Origin: Streptomyces griseosporeus
GTDB taxonomy: Bacteria; Actinomycetota; Actinomycetes; Streptomycetales; Streptomycetaceae
Reading direction: 5' to 3'
DNA: 64,000 nucleotides
Assembly (NCBI RefSeq): GCF_014656055.1
Contig: NZ_BNBR01000001.1
Location: 1,364,001 to 1,428,000 of the forward strand
Made by a program: the position numbers and the translations under genes. The notes beneath the pieces are model-generated. The model did not search any database and was not told where the DNA came from. It worked only from the letters and a program-made list of their open reading frames with translations. Positions 8,205 to 18,177 of the stretch are shown here, one piece after another. Numbering within the stretch: the first letter of the stretch is position 1; every line of letters begins with the position of its first letter.

Positions 8205-9020
8205 ATGACCGGTTCGCAGGCCGAGCCCCTCCGCATCGACACCAGCCGCCCCCACCCGGCCCGGGTGTACGACTGGTGGCTGGGCGGCAAGGACAACTAC
8301 CCCGTCGACGAGGAGCTGGCGCGCCGCATCCTCGCAGTGGACGGCACGGTGGTGCGCGGTGCGCGCGCCAACCGGCGCTTCATGCACCGGGCCGTACGGG
8401 CGGTCGCGGAGGCGGGGATCCGGCAGTTCCTGGACATCGGCACCGGCATCCCCACCGAGCCGAACCTGCACCAGATCGCCCAGCAGGTGGCACCCGAGGC
8501 GCGGGTGGTGTACGCCGACAACGACCCGATCGTGCTGCGGCACGCGGAGGCGCTGCTGCACTCCACCCCGGAGGGCGCCACGCACTACGTGCACGCCGAC
8601 GTCCGGGACGCCGGCACGCTGCTGGCGAAGGCCGAGGAGGTGCTGGACCTGACGCGGCCGGTGGCGCTGTCGCTGGTGGCGCTGACCCACTACCTGGACG
8701 ACGAGCCCGACGGCGACGACGTGTACGGGCTGGTGCGGCGGTACCTGGACGCGCTCGCGCCGGGCAGCTACCTGATCCTGTCGCAGGTCACGCCCGATCT
8801 GAACCCGGAGGCGATCGCGCGGGCGGCGGAGAACTTCCGGCGCAGCGGCACGCCCTTCCACCCCCGTACGGTCGCCGAGTTCCAGCGCTTCTTCGAGGGT
8901 CTGGAGCTGCTCGGTCCGGGTGTGATCCCGGTGTCCGGGTGGCGGCCCGGCCCGGAGGACGTCGCCGCGCAGGCGGAGGGCGTCGTACCGGTGTACGCGG
9001 GGGTGGCCCGCAAGCCGTGA
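8205..9020 (+). CDS. SAM-dependent methyltransferase, Methyltransf_19 (DUF574) family
   Basis: A 271-residue protein with the family signature RVYDWWLGGKDNYPVDEE near residues 19-36, FLDIGTGIPTEPNLHQIAQ as SAM motif I, and VYADNDPIVL as the acidic loop. The family is abundant in Streptomyces and often paired with XRE/DUF5753 regulators, as here (22-base gap, likely one transcript). The substrate is unknown. Confidence 0.9.
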   Translation: MTGSQAEPLRIDTSRPHPARVYDWWLGGKDNYPVDEELARRILAVDGTVVRGARANRRFMHRAVRAVAEAGIRQFLDIGTGIPTEPNLHQIAQQVAPEARVVYADNDPIVLRHAEALLHSTPEGATHYVHADVRDAGTLLAKAEEVLDLTRPVALSLVALTHYLDDEPDGDDVYGLVRRYLDALAPGSYLILSQVTPDLNPEAIARAAENFRRSGTPFHPRTVAEFQRFFEGLELLGPGVIPVSGWRPGPEDVAAQAEGVVPVYAGVARKP

Positions 9021-9043
9021 CGCCGGGCCGGCGCGCCTGACTC

Positions 9044-9069
9044 GAACGGGTGCGCTGAACAGGTGCGCT
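9044..9069. repeat. 13-bp tandem repeat upstream of the nar relic
   Basis: GAACGGGTGCGCT followed directly by GAACAGGTGCGCT, one mismatch. It lies 49 bases before the GTG of the degraded narG and could be a relic of the nar promoter; no function is known. Confidence 0.4.
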
Positions 9070-9117
9070 CCCCTGCCCGCCCCTAGCGTCGGTGGCGGGG
9101 TGAGCAAGGGAGCGCAT

Positions 9118-9372
9118 GTGACCGACACGCGGACACCGCCCATCGAGCCGGGCGCGGCGCTGCCGCGGGCCGGGCGGTTCTTCCGGCCCGGGAGGCCCGC
9201 TGCTGTCGGCGGGCCCCGACCGGCCGGAGTACGAGCCGCGGGGCTGCCGGCGCCGCGTTCTCCTGGCGCCTCCGCCGTCTCCGGCCGCAGACGGCTGCCG
9301 CTGATGTCGGCGGAGACCTCCCACCCGCTCCGGCAGACCGAGGACGAGGCGGAACCGAAGGAGGCCCTGTGA
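9118..9372 (+). pseudogene. Degraded narG/narH remnant (respiratory nitrate reductase alpha/beta subunits)
   Basis: Only 255 bases remain where about 5 kb of narG and narH should be. The GTG at 9118, behind a GGGAG, starts a frame with ALPRAGRFFRPG, like a NarG N-terminus. Out of frame at 9218-9247 is DRPEYEPRGC and, in the third frame at 9249-9266, GAAFSW; together these match the NarG stretch HEPRGCPRGASYSW of the E. coli enzyme, separated by a small frame-changing deletion. The last ~22 codons (MSAETSHPLRQ onward) lie directly before narJ and are probably the NarH C-terminus, by position only. The operon has suffered at least two large deletions and a frameshift. Confidence 0.72.
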
Positions 9373-9866
9373 TGCCGGACGACTCCGTGCTGTACCAGGC
9401 CGCGGCGCTCTGTCTGACCTATCCCGACGACGACTTCCGCGCCCGGCTGCCGCTGCTGCGCGAAGCGGCGCCGCAGCTGCGGGAGTTCACCGACCACGCG
9501 GCGCTCACGCCCGCGCGGGAGCTGGCCGAGCACTATGAGCGGGTCTTCGACTCCACGAACCGGCACAGCCTCTACCTGAGCCGGTGGAGCGACGGCGGCA
9601 CCCGGCGGCGCGGCATGTCGCCGGCCCGCTTCAAGGACCTCTACCGCGCCCACGGCCTGGAGTTCACCGGCGAGGAGCTGCCCGACTTCCTGCCCGCCGT
9701 GCTGGAGTTCGCGGCCCGCACCGGCGACACCGGCCTGCTCACCGAGTACCGCGACGCCCTGGAGCAGCTGCGCTCCCGGCTCACCGCCTTCGGCACGCCG
9801 TACGCCACCGTCCTGGACGCGGTGTGCGCCACGCTGCCGGCCACGACCACCGGGGCGCGCAGATGA
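9372..9866 (+). CDS. narJ: NarJ, nitrate reductase molybdenum-cofactor assembly chaperone (orphan)
   Basis: A 164-residue TorD/NarJ-type chaperone: LYQAAALCLTYPDDDFRARL at the N-terminus, then YERVFDSTNRHSLYLSRWSDG, the region typical of NarJ, and PDFLPAVLEFAA. NarJ normally inserts the Mo cofactor into NarG and holds NarGH before membrane docking to NarI. An AAGGAGG lies 7 bases before ATG 9372 (GTG 9369 is the alternative). Its frame looks intact although narG/narH are destroyed and no narI follows; the next gene is an opposite-strand dnaK. It probably has no substrate here and may be a recent relic. Confidence 0.85.
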   Translation: MPDDSVLYQAAALCLTYPDDDFRARLPLLREAAPQLREFTDHAALTPARELAEHYERVFDSTNRHSLYLSRWSDGGTRRRGMSPARFKDLYRAHGLEFTGEELPDFLPAVLEFAARTGDTGLLTEYRDALEQLRSRLTAFGTPYATVLDAVCATLPATTTGARR

Positions 9867-9905
9867 CGACCGGCCGGAGCGGCGGGGCTGGGAGCGGGCG
9901 GGCGG

Positions 9906-11771
<1,866 letters not shown>

Positions 11772-11825
11772 CGCCGTCCCCTTCCGGTTCCGCCAGGGCA
11801 CTGCTCCCAGGACACCAGCACAAAA

Positions 11826-11846
11826 CTTGAGCGGATGGTTGTCAAT
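11826..11846 (-). promoter_or_regulatory. HAIR-like HspR operator overlapping a TTGACA -35 box
   Basis: Read on the minus strand: ATTGACA-N7-GCTCAAG, against the HAIR consensus CTTGAGT-N7-ACTCAAG (10 of 14 positions, spacing exact). The same bases give a perfect TTGACA -35 for dnaK; the -10 is weak (TGTGCT after 17 bases). It ends 55 bases before the dnaK ATG. HspR repression after heat shock is inferred. Confidence 0.55.
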
Positions 11847-11871
11847 GCCGCGGGGCGGTGGTGAGACAGCG

Positions 11872-11908
11872 GCGCGGACCGGTCCCCGGGGCGGGGGCCG
11901 GTCCGCGC
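11872..11908 (-). terminator. Hairpin terminator of the OsmC gene
   Basis: 16-bp stem with one G-T wobble (arms GCGCGGACCGGTCCCC and GGGGGCCGGTCCGCGC), 5-base loop, beginning 17 bases after the OsmC stop on the minus strand and separating it from the dnaK promoter. Confidence 0.7.
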
Positions 11909-11925
11909 GGGCTTGCGGTGCCGGG

Positions 11926-12351
11926 TCAGGCCAGCTTGGCCGACAGGGTGATCGGTACGGCCTTCAGGGCCTGGCTGACCGGGCAGTTCGCCTTGGCGTC
12001 CTCGGCGGCGGCGACGAACGCGTCGTTGTCGAGGCCGGGGACGGTGCCCTCCACGGTGAGGTGGATGCCGGTGATGCCCTCACCCGGCTGGAAGGTGACG
12101 TCGGCGGAGGTGATCAGCTTGGTGGGCGGGGTGCCGGCGCCGGCCAGGCCGTGCGACAGGGCCATGGAGAAGCAGCTGGAGTGGGCGGCGGCGATCAGCT
12201 CCTCGGGGCTGGTCTTGCCGTTGGCCTGCTCGGCGCGCGACGGCCACGACACCGGCTGCTGGCCGATGCCGGAGGAGTCGAAGGTGACGACGCCGTTGCC
12301 CTCGAGCAGGTTGCCTTCCCAGACGGTGTGTGCGGAGCGCGTGGTGGCCAC
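11926..12351 (-). CDS. OsmC family peroxiredoxin
   Basis: A 141-residue OsmC/Ohr-fold protein. The two peroxidatic cysteines are visible as Cys60 ([12 protein letters not shown]) and Cys123 ([12 protein letters not shown]), with the activating Arg39 ([17 protein letters not shown]). The family reduces organic hydroperoxides using thiols and is usually induced by osmotic or peroxide stress. GTG 12351 is preceded by AAAGGAAG; longer in-frame starts lack such a site. It is transcribed alone between two hairpins. Confidence 0.92.
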   Translation of the reverse strand: MATTRSAHTVWEGNLLEGNGVVTFDSSGIGQQPVSWPSRAEQANGKTSPEELIAAAHSSCFSMALSHGLAGAGTPPTKLITSADVTFQPGEGITGIHLTVEGTVPGLDNDAFVAAAEDAKANCPVSQALKAVPITLSAKLA

Positions 12352-12437
12352 GTTTCTTCCTTTCGCGTGTGGTCCCGTGTCCGGGATTCCTGGCCCCATC
12401 CGATCACATTCCGGCTCGGCGCACACGGAAGACCGGT

Positions 12438-12463
12438 GCCCGGCCGGTGAACGGCAGCCGGGC
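12438..12463 (-). terminator. Hairpin downstream of the APC permease
   Basis: Arms GCCCGGC (12438-12444) and GCCGGGC (12457-12463) with a 12-base loop, 8 bases after the permease stop on the minus strand and upstream of osmC. The stem is short, so only a candidate terminator. Confidence 0.45.
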
Positions 12464-12471
12464 CCTCGGGC

Positions 12472-13851
12472 TCAGCCCGTGGCGCGCTGCCGGCGCGCCG
12501 CCAGCCACGCGTACACCGGCACGCCCGCGAAGAGGAACAGCACGCCCTGGTAGACGGCCGCGTACCCGGCGCCCGCGACCAGCCACAGGGAGAAGGCGAA
12601 GGCGAGCGCGGCGAGCACCGCGTCGCGCACCAGACGGGCCCGGTGCACCTGCTCGCCGCGGGCCAGGTGGTAGAGCTGCGCTGCGGTGGCCAGCAGGTAG
12701 GGCACGGTCGCGGTGAACGTGGTGACCAGGACGAGGATCTCGAAGACGCGCGCCGAGCCGGCCGTGTAGTTGTACACGGTCAGCAGGGAGGCCAGGACGA
12801 CGGTGACACCGACGCCGGTGGTCGGCACGCCGCGCCGCTTGCGGGTGAACGCGGCCGGGAAGAGGCCGTCCCGCGCGGCCGCGTACGGGGTCTGCGCGCT
12901 CAGCAGGGTCCAGCCGTTGAGGCAGCCGGTCATCGACACCAGCGCGGCGAGCGCGACGGCCCAGCCGCCCCAGGAGCCGCCGAACATGGCGTTCACGGCG
13001 TCCGAGAAGGGCGCGGCGGAGGTGACGAGCCGGTCGTGGGCGACGGTGCCGAACACCGAGAAGGTGCCCAGCAGGTAGACGAAGGCGGCGCCGAGGGTGC
13101 CGATGACGGTGGCGCGGCCGACGTTGCGGCGCGGGTCGCGGACCTCGCCCGCGCTGACCGCGGCGGACTCCACGCCCAGGTAGGAGAAGAGCAGGATCGC
13201 CGCGGACGCGGAGACCGCGCCGAGCGCGCTGCCGCCGCCGGGGTGGAAGGGCCCGAGGTTGTCCGGGTCGAAGAAGAACAGTCCGCCGACGGCGACGAGC
13301 AGCAGCGGCGCGAACTTCAGCACCGTGGAGACCAGCTGGACCGCGCCGACGTACCGGGTGCCCGCGAAGTTGGACAGCGCGGGCAGCCACTGGATGACGA
13401 GCGCGGCCAGGCAGGCGGTCCACCGGTGGTCGTTCACCGGGATCAGGACGTCGAGGTAGCCGACGGCGGCCACGGCGAGCGCCGCGTTGGAGACCCAGGT
13501 GGTGATCCAGTAGGCCCAGGCGGCGAGGAACCCGGCGAAGTCGCCGAAGGCGGCGCGCGCGTACACGTACGGGCCGCCGGTGCGCGGGTCCCGCTCGGCG
13601 AGCCGCCCGAAGACCAGGGCGAGGGCGATCGCGCCCGCGGTCAGCACCGCGAAGGCGACCAGGCTGACCGTGCCGTACGGGGCCACGGAGGCCGGGAGCA
13701 GGAAGATGCCGCCGCCGATGATGTTGCCCGTGACGAGGGCGGTGGCGACGGGAAGCCCGAAGCGCCGGGCGTGCTGGTCGGGGGCCGCGTCCGTCCGCTG
13801 CGGTTCGGTCCGCGGGGCCGGAGCCGGTGTGACGGTCCCGGTGTCGTGCAT
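12472..13851 (-). CDS. APC-superfamily amino acid/polyamine permease
   Basis: A 459-residue membrane transporter with about 12 hydrophobic segments. The first segment carries the APC helix-1 glycine motif TGNIIGGGIFLLPASV, and FSYLGVESAAVSAGEVRDPRRNV matches the helix-6 region of basic amino acid/polyamine antiporters (AdiC/PotE-like). The soluble N-terminus is about 30 residues. The substrate is not defined; arginine/agmatine-like exchange is only a family-level guess. Its own hairpin follows and an 87-base gap separates it from the upstream gene. Confidence 0.88.
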   Translation of the reverse strand: MHDTGTVTPAPAPRTEPQRTDAAPDQHARRFGLPVATALVTGNIIGGGIFLLPASVAPYGTVSLVAFAVLTAGAIALALVFGRLAERDPRTGGPYVYARAAFGDFAGFLAAWAYWITTWVSNAALAVAAVGYLDVLIPVNDHRWTACLAALVIQWLPALSNFAGTRYVGAVQLVSTVLKFAPLLLVAVGGLFFFDPDNLGPFHPGGGSALGAVSASAAILLFSYLGVESAAVSAGEVRDPRRNVGRATVIGTLGAAFVYLLGTFSVFGTVAHDRLVTSAAPFSDAVNAMFGGSWGGWAVALAALVSMTGCLNGWTLLSAQTPYAAARDGLFPAAFTRKRRGVPTTGVGVTVVLASLLTVYNYTAGSARVFEILVLVTTFTATVPYLLATAAQLYHLARGEQVHRARLVRDAVLAALAFAFSLWLVAGAGYAAVYQGVLFLFAGVPVYAWLAARRQRATG

Positions 13852-13938
13852 GGGGTGGTGCGCCTCTCGTCGTGCTGGTGCTGCCCGGGATCGCCGGACG
13901 ACCCCCCATGCTCGGTCACCGGTTCGAGCCGCACCAAA

Positions 13939-16131
13939 TCACACGGATTTGTCCGGCACGGTCGGGTCGGGCACCGCAAAAGGTGCGCCGTCGAGGGCCG
14001 CGGACCGGGGATCGTCCAGGAGGGCGGACCGGGAATCGTCCAGGGGGGCGGCGTCCGTCACCGGGGACACGCCGGGCACCGGGACCTGCGGGCCGTCCGC
14101 CTCCCGCAGCCAGCGGCGCAGCACCCGGTGCACCTGCTCGGCGCCGACCAGTTCGGCCCCGTCGTCGACGGGCGGCGAGCACACCAGCGGGGACAGGAGG
14201 AACGGCCTGCCCTGCGCGCCGCCGAGCCCGCCGTGCGAGCCGATCTGCTCCTCGAAGGCGAGGACCTCGCCGTCGGCCGGGTCGTGGAAGGAGTTCACCA
14301 TGATGTCGGGCGTGTTCGGGAAGCCGTGGGTGCGGCGCACGGCGTCGGCGGCGCCGGGCCCGAACGCGGCGAGCGGGCCCGGGTCGTCGTCCAGCCGGTG
14401 CAGGGGTATCTCGGCGCCGCGCGCGCCGAGGACGACGCCGCCGTGCTCCTCGCTGGCGACGAGGAGGAAGCCGATGCCGGGGTGGTTGGCGAGGGTGGTC
14501 AGCAGCGCCGGGTGGCGGGCGTCGATCTCCTCCTTCGTCATGCGGTGCGGGACGTCCGGGAAGGAGACGAGGCCCAGGTTGCCGGAGGCGAGGACGATCG
14601 GCTCGGACGGCGGCTCGGACGTCCGGTACCGCTCGCGCCCCTCCTCGACCGGCCGCCGCAGGGCGGCGCGGACGGCGGCGCGGGCCTCGGCGCCGCTGCG
14701 GGTGCGGCGCGCCCGGCGCGGCACGGGCAGCCCGCAGCCGGCCCGGACCAGGTCGGCGAGGGTGAGGCCGTAGCGGGCGCGGAAGGTCTCGCCGGGGCTC
14801 TGCCCGTGGTCGGACAGGACCACGATCCGGTACGGCCGCGGGGCGTGCTCGGCGACCTTCTCGATCAGCGCGAGGGAGCGGTCGAGGCGCTGCAGGACCT
14901 TCTCGGCGTCACGGCTCGCGGGTCCCGAGTGGTGGGCGACCTCGTCGTAGGCGACGAGGTCGGCGTAGACGGCGGTGCGGCCGGCGAGCATGTCGCCCAT
15001 GACGGCGGCCACCACGACGTCCCGTTCGACGACGGTGGCGAAGGCCCGCACCAGGGGGTAGAGGCCGCCGCGGGAGACGCGCGGGCGCTGCCCGCGCAGC
15101 CGGGCCCGCACGGACTGGCCGATCTCACGGCCGGCCTCGGCGACGAAGGAGAGCGCGGTGCGCACGGCGTTGGCGGGGTCGGAGAAGTACGCGAAGTAGC
15201 CCGCCCGGGACCGGTGCTCCCGGCCGCGCCGGGCGGAGACGGACAGCACCAGGGCGAGTTCGCCGGCGCCGCCGCTGAACAGGTTGCCGCGGCTCGCGCC
15301 GTCGGCGGAGAGCAGCCCGCCGTCCCGGGTGTGCTCGACGGCGCGGCGCTGCAGCTCGGCGGCGCTGGAGGGCCGGTTGCAGACCATGATCTCGCCGCGG
15401 CGTTTGTCGTACCAGCGGAACGCGGGCACGCCGTGGTTGCTGCCGTGCAGGATGCCGAGCTGGCTGGCGCCGGTCTGGCTGGACCAGTCGGTGCGCCACT
15501 CGGTGAGCCGGTGGGTGGGCGGACCGGCGTCGCCGGCGCCGAGCAGGCGGGCGACGGTCGGCATCAGGCCCTTGCCGACGGCGTCCAGCAGGACGTCGTG
15601 CCCCACTCCGTCGAGCTGGAGGAAGACCGTGCCCGGGGTGGCCGGGCAGGGCGGGTTGGCGCGGCGGCGCCGGTCGGCGAGCCGGTACAGGCGGCGCCGG
15701 TAGGCGTCGTCGTCGCGCACGGCGAGCGCGGCGCCGGTCGCGGAGGCGACCGCGGACATCACGGCGGCGACGATGACGGCCGTCTCGGGCGCGGCCTCGC
15801 TGTCGCCGGAGGGGTTGATGCGCAGCGCGACCAGCAGCAGGGAGCCGTTGAGGAAGAACACCAGCAGGCCGAGGACGAGCGCCGGCACCAGCAGCAGCAA
15901 CCGCACCAGCAGCGGCCACACCAGCGCCGACAGCAGACCGAAGGCGCCCGCGCCGAGCGCGGCGGTGACGGCGATCCGGGTGGCGCTGTCGCCGTCGGCC
16001 GACTGGAGCTGGAAGTCCGGCAGCAGGCCGGCGAGCACCAGCATGGTGACCGTGGACACGGCCCACACCGCGGTGCTCCGCCCCATCTGGCCGGCGACCC
16101 GCCGCCAACGCCCCGCACGCACGCCCCGCAC
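13939..16131 (-). CDS. Membrane-anchored phosphodiesterase/alkaline phosphatase-superfamily protein with phage-holin-like N-terminus
   Basis: A 730-residue fusion. Residues 15-140 hold four membrane helices resembling the Phage_holin_4_2 (YvlD) domain. Residues 165-690 have alkaline phosphatase-superfamily metal motifs: FLQLDGVGHD (Asp174), a TGASQLGILHGSNHG nucleophile region, VAYDEVAHHSG, VLSDHGQSPGE and IGSHGGLGGAQG. This suggests an exported type I phosphodiesterase/nucleotide pyrophosphatase activity, substrate unknown. The C-terminal 50 residues are low-complexity with a near-repeat (DDSRSALLDDPRSAALD). Start is GTG 16131; GTG 16122 has the better-spaced GAGGGG. An enzyme and not a true phage holin. 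Confidence 0.83.
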   Translation of the reverse strand: MRGVRAGRWRRVAGQMGRSTAVWAVSTVTMLVLAGLLPDFQLQSADGDSATRIAVTAALGAGAFGLLSALVWPLLVRLLLLVPALVLGLLVFFLNGSLLLVALRINPSGDSEAAPETAVIVAAVMSAVASATGAALAVRDDDAYRRRLYRLADRRRRANPPCPATPGTVFLQLDGVGHDVLLDAVGKGLMPTVARLLGAGDAGPPTHRLTEWRTDWSSQTGASQLGILHGSNHGVPAFRWYDKRRGEIMVCNRPSSAAELQRRAVEHTRDGGLLSADGASRGNLFSGGAGELALVLSVSARRGREHRSRAGYFAYFSDPANAVRTALSFVAEAGREIGQSVRARLRGQRPRVSRGGLYPLVRAFATVVERDVVVAAVMGDMLAGRTAVYADLVAYDEVAHHSGPASRDAEKVLQRLDRSLALIEKVAEHAPRPYRIVVLSDHGQSPGETFRARYGLTLADLVRAGCGLPVPRRARRTRSGAEARAAVRAALRRPVEEGRERYRTSEPPSEPIVLASGNLGLVSFPDVPHRMTKEEIDARHPALLTTLANHPGIGFLLVASEEHGGVVLGARGAEIPLHRLDDDPGPLAAFGPGAADAVRRTHGFPNTPDIMVNSFHDPADGEVLAFEEQIGSHGGLGGAQGRPFLLSPLVCSPPVDDGAELVGAEQVHRVLRRWLREADGPQVPVPGVSPVTDAAPLDDSRSALLDDPRSAALDGAPFAVPDPTVPDKSV

Positions 16132-16256
16132 CCCTCACGTCCCGGCCCGCACCCGCGGCGGGCCCGGCTTCTACCCTGACACACGGCACCGACAGCCCGC
16201 GGCGGCACGGGGACACGCGGGGCGGCCGGTCAGCGGCCGTCTTCCGGGGGCGTACG

Positions 16257-16658
16257 TCAGCGGCCGTCGTACCCGGCCGTCGGCATCGACAGGCGCCGGT
16301 GCACGCGGGCCTTCATCTGGGCGTCGTACGACGGTTCGGCGCAGCCCACCGTCTCCACCCGCACCCCGCGCCGGGCGCACTCGGCGGTGAACTCCTCCAC
16401 GGAGGCGAGGGCGCTCTCCAGGACGCGGCGGCTCGGCGCGACGAACACGTCCACGCCCGGCCGGACACCGTCCCACAGCACGCCGTGGTCCGGGCGCAGC
16501 CCGCTGACGAGGAGCTCGCGGGCGACGACGTAGCCGCGTTCGGCGGCCCAGCGGGCGCAGATGGCGTGCTGGCTGCGGGAGTCCACCAGGAAGGGGTCGG
16601 TCTCCAGCTCCTCCAGCGGCGTCAGACTCGCGATCGCCGTGACGCGGACCGGTCCCAT
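16257..16658 (-). CDS. Hypothetical protein with a resolvase-like pattern
   Basis: A 133-residue protein without a firm family. Its order of motifs (SRSQHAICARWAAERGYVVA, then a short loop, VDVFVAPSRRVLESALASV, FTAECARRGVRVETVG) follows the pattern of serine-recombinase N-terminal domains (SxxRQ..C..A..RGY, VDVVVV..DRLSRS, F...C..RGV). No DNA-binding or zinc domain follows and the catalytic Ser context is not convincing. It may be a domesticated, inactive resolvase-like fold, or a coincidental Rossmann-like resemblance. Confidence 0.6.
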   Translation of the reverse strand: MGPVRVTAIASLTPLEELETDPFLVDSRSQHAICARWAAERGYVVARELLVSGLRPDHGVLWDGVRPGVDVFVAPSRRVLESALASVEEFTAECARRGVRVETVGCAEPSYDAQMKARVHRRLSMPTAGYDGR

Positions 16659-16741
16659 GGCGTCCCCCTCACCTCCGGGTTTCGCCGCCGACCCTACTCC
16701 TGCCCGTAGGCTTCGGGGAGTCGCGCGAAGGAGGCAAAGAG

Positions 16742-17515
16742 GTGCCGGCGGAGATCACCTGGTGGGGTCACGCCACCTGCACGGTCGAGGATTCGGGCAT
16801 CCGTGTGCTCACCGATCCCCTGTTCGCCCGCAGGCTGGCGCACCTCAGGCGGCGCCGCGGGGCCCCGCCCCCGCCGGACGCCCGGCGCGCGGACGTCGTC
16901 CTGGTGTCGCATCTGCACGCCGACCACCTCCATGTGCCCTCCCTGCAGACGCTTGCGCCGGGCACGCGCCTGCTCGTGCCCCGGGGTGCGCCGCGTGCGG
17001 TCCCCGGGTTCGCGCGCCTGCGCCATCTGCGGATACGGGAGATGGCCCCCGGCGACGAGGCGACCGTCGGCGACCTGGTCGTGCGGGCCGTGCCCGCGCG
17101 GCACGACGGGCGGCGGCTGCCGGTCGGCCCGCAGCGCTCCCCCGCGCTCGGGTACGTCGTCGAGGGCGAGGCGCGCACGTACTTCGCCGGGGACACCGGC
17201 CTGTTCGAGTCGATGGCCAAGGAGACCGGGCCGGTCGACGTGGCGCTGCTGCCGGTCGGCGGCTGGGGGCCGTATCTGGGCGAGGGGCATCTGGACGCGG
17301 GGCGCGCGGCGCAGGCGCTGGCCCTGCTCGGGCCGCGCAGCGCGGTCCCCGTGCACTACGGCACGTACTGGCCGATCGGCCTCGACGCGGTGCGCCCGCA
17401 CGAGTTCCACGCGCCCGGCACGGAGTTCGTGCGGCTGGCCGCGGTGCACGCGCCGGAGGTGGCGGTGCATCTGCTCGGGCACGGGGAGCGCGTGCGGCCG
17501 GAGGTGGCCCGGTGA
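16742..17515 (+). CDS. Metallo-beta-lactamase-fold hydrolase (UlaG-like)
   Basis: A 257-residue MBL-fold enzyme with the metal motif HLHADH (residues 57-62) preceded by ITWWGHATCTVE and followed by YFAGDTGLF (third metal site Asp) and VPVHYGTYWP, the arrangement of UlaG/RomA-type hydrolases. A GAAGGAGG sits 9 bases before GTG 16742. Its stop overlaps the DedA start (GTGA), so the two are coupled. UlaG relatives act on lactones or phosphodiesters; which applies is unknown. Confidence 0.88.
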   Translation: MPAEITWWGHATCTVEDSGIRVLTDPLFARRLAHLRRRRGAPPPPDARRADVVLVSHLHADHLHVPSLQTLAPGTRLLVPRGAPRAVPGFARLRHLRIREMAPGDEATVGDLVVRAVPARHDGRRLPVGPQRSPALGYVVEGEARTYFAGDTGLFESMAKETGPVDVALLPVGGWGPYLGEGHLDAGRAAQALALLGPRSAVPVHYGTYWPIGLDAVRPHEFHAPGTEFVRLAAVHAPEVAVHLLGHGERVRPEVAR

Positions 17516-18150
17516 CGCTGCTGGCGGGTGCGGCGGCCGGCGTGCTGGCCGCGGCGCGCACCGTCGTGCCGACCGAGTCGACCCAGCAGGCGCTCGGCTA
17601 TCCGTCGCTGTTCCTGCTGGTGCTGATCGGGGCGCTGGTGCCGGTCGTGCCGACGGGCGCGCTGGTGAGTTCGGCGGCGGTGGTGGCGTTTCATCAGACG
17701 GCGCCGTTCGCGCTGGCGCTGGTCTTCGTGACCGCGTCGCTGGCCGCGTTCTGCGGGGACGCGGCGCTGTACTGGCTGGGGCGGCGCGGGATGAAGTCGA
17801 AGAACGGCTCGCGCTGGCTGGAGGCGATCCGCGCCCGGGCGCCGCAGGAGCGGCTGGAGCAGGCACAGGAGAAACTCGCCGGGCACGGGGTGGCGGTGCT
17901 CGTGCTGTCGCGGCTCGTGCCCGCCGGGCGGATCCCGGTCATGCTGGCCTGCCTGCTGGCGAAGTGGCCGCTGCGGCGGTTCGTGCGGGGCAACTTCCCG
18001 GCCTGCCTGGCGTGGGCGGTCACGTACCAGCTGATCGGCATCCTGGGGGGTTCGCTGTTCCCGGAGCCGTGGGAGGGGGTGCTGGCGGCGGTGCTGCTGA
18101 CGGTGCTGGTCAGCGCCGCCCCGGGGGTGTGGCGGCGCCTGCAGCGGTGA
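17512..18150 (+). CDS. DedA-family (VTT domain) membrane protein
   Basis: A 212-residue polytopic membrane protein. It has the DedA/SNARE-associated signatures: a re-entrant loop region around ALVPVVPTGALVSSAAVVAF, FCGDAALYWLGRRG, and VLSRLVPAGRIPVMLACLLA, the R-x-x-P-x-x-R-like motif of DedA lipid scramblase-type proteins (here RLVPAGR). The GTG start overlaps the UlaG-like stop. DedA proteins move lipid carriers such as undecaprenyl phosphate or phosphatidylethanolamine; the substrate here is inferred only at family level. Confidence 0.88.
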   Translation: MTLLAGAAAGVLAAARTVVPTESTQQALGYPSLFLLVLIGALVPVVPTGALVSSAAVVAFHQTAPFALALVFVTASLAAFCGDAALYWLGRRGMKSKNGSRWLEAIRARAPQERLEQAQEKLAGHGVAVLVLSRLVPAGRIPVMLACLLAKWPLRRFVRGNFPACLAWAVTYQLIGILGGSLFPEPWEGVLAAVLLTVLVSAAPGVWRRLQR

Positions 18151-18177
18151 GTCCGGGCGGTCCGTCCGGAGCCGGGG

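Noticed and set aside
13939..16131. Phage origin suggested by the holin-like domains of this gene and the gene at 44881
   Set aside because: No phage structural, integrase or lysis genes nearby; such domains occur widely in Streptomyces chromosomes.
12643..16179. A long plus-strand open frame (over 1,100 codons) antisense to the APC permease and the phosphodiesterase fusion
   Set aside because: Low-complexity Gly/Arg/Ala composition, no domain, and the opposite strand carries two well-supported genes with conserved motifs. A shadow frame of high GC.
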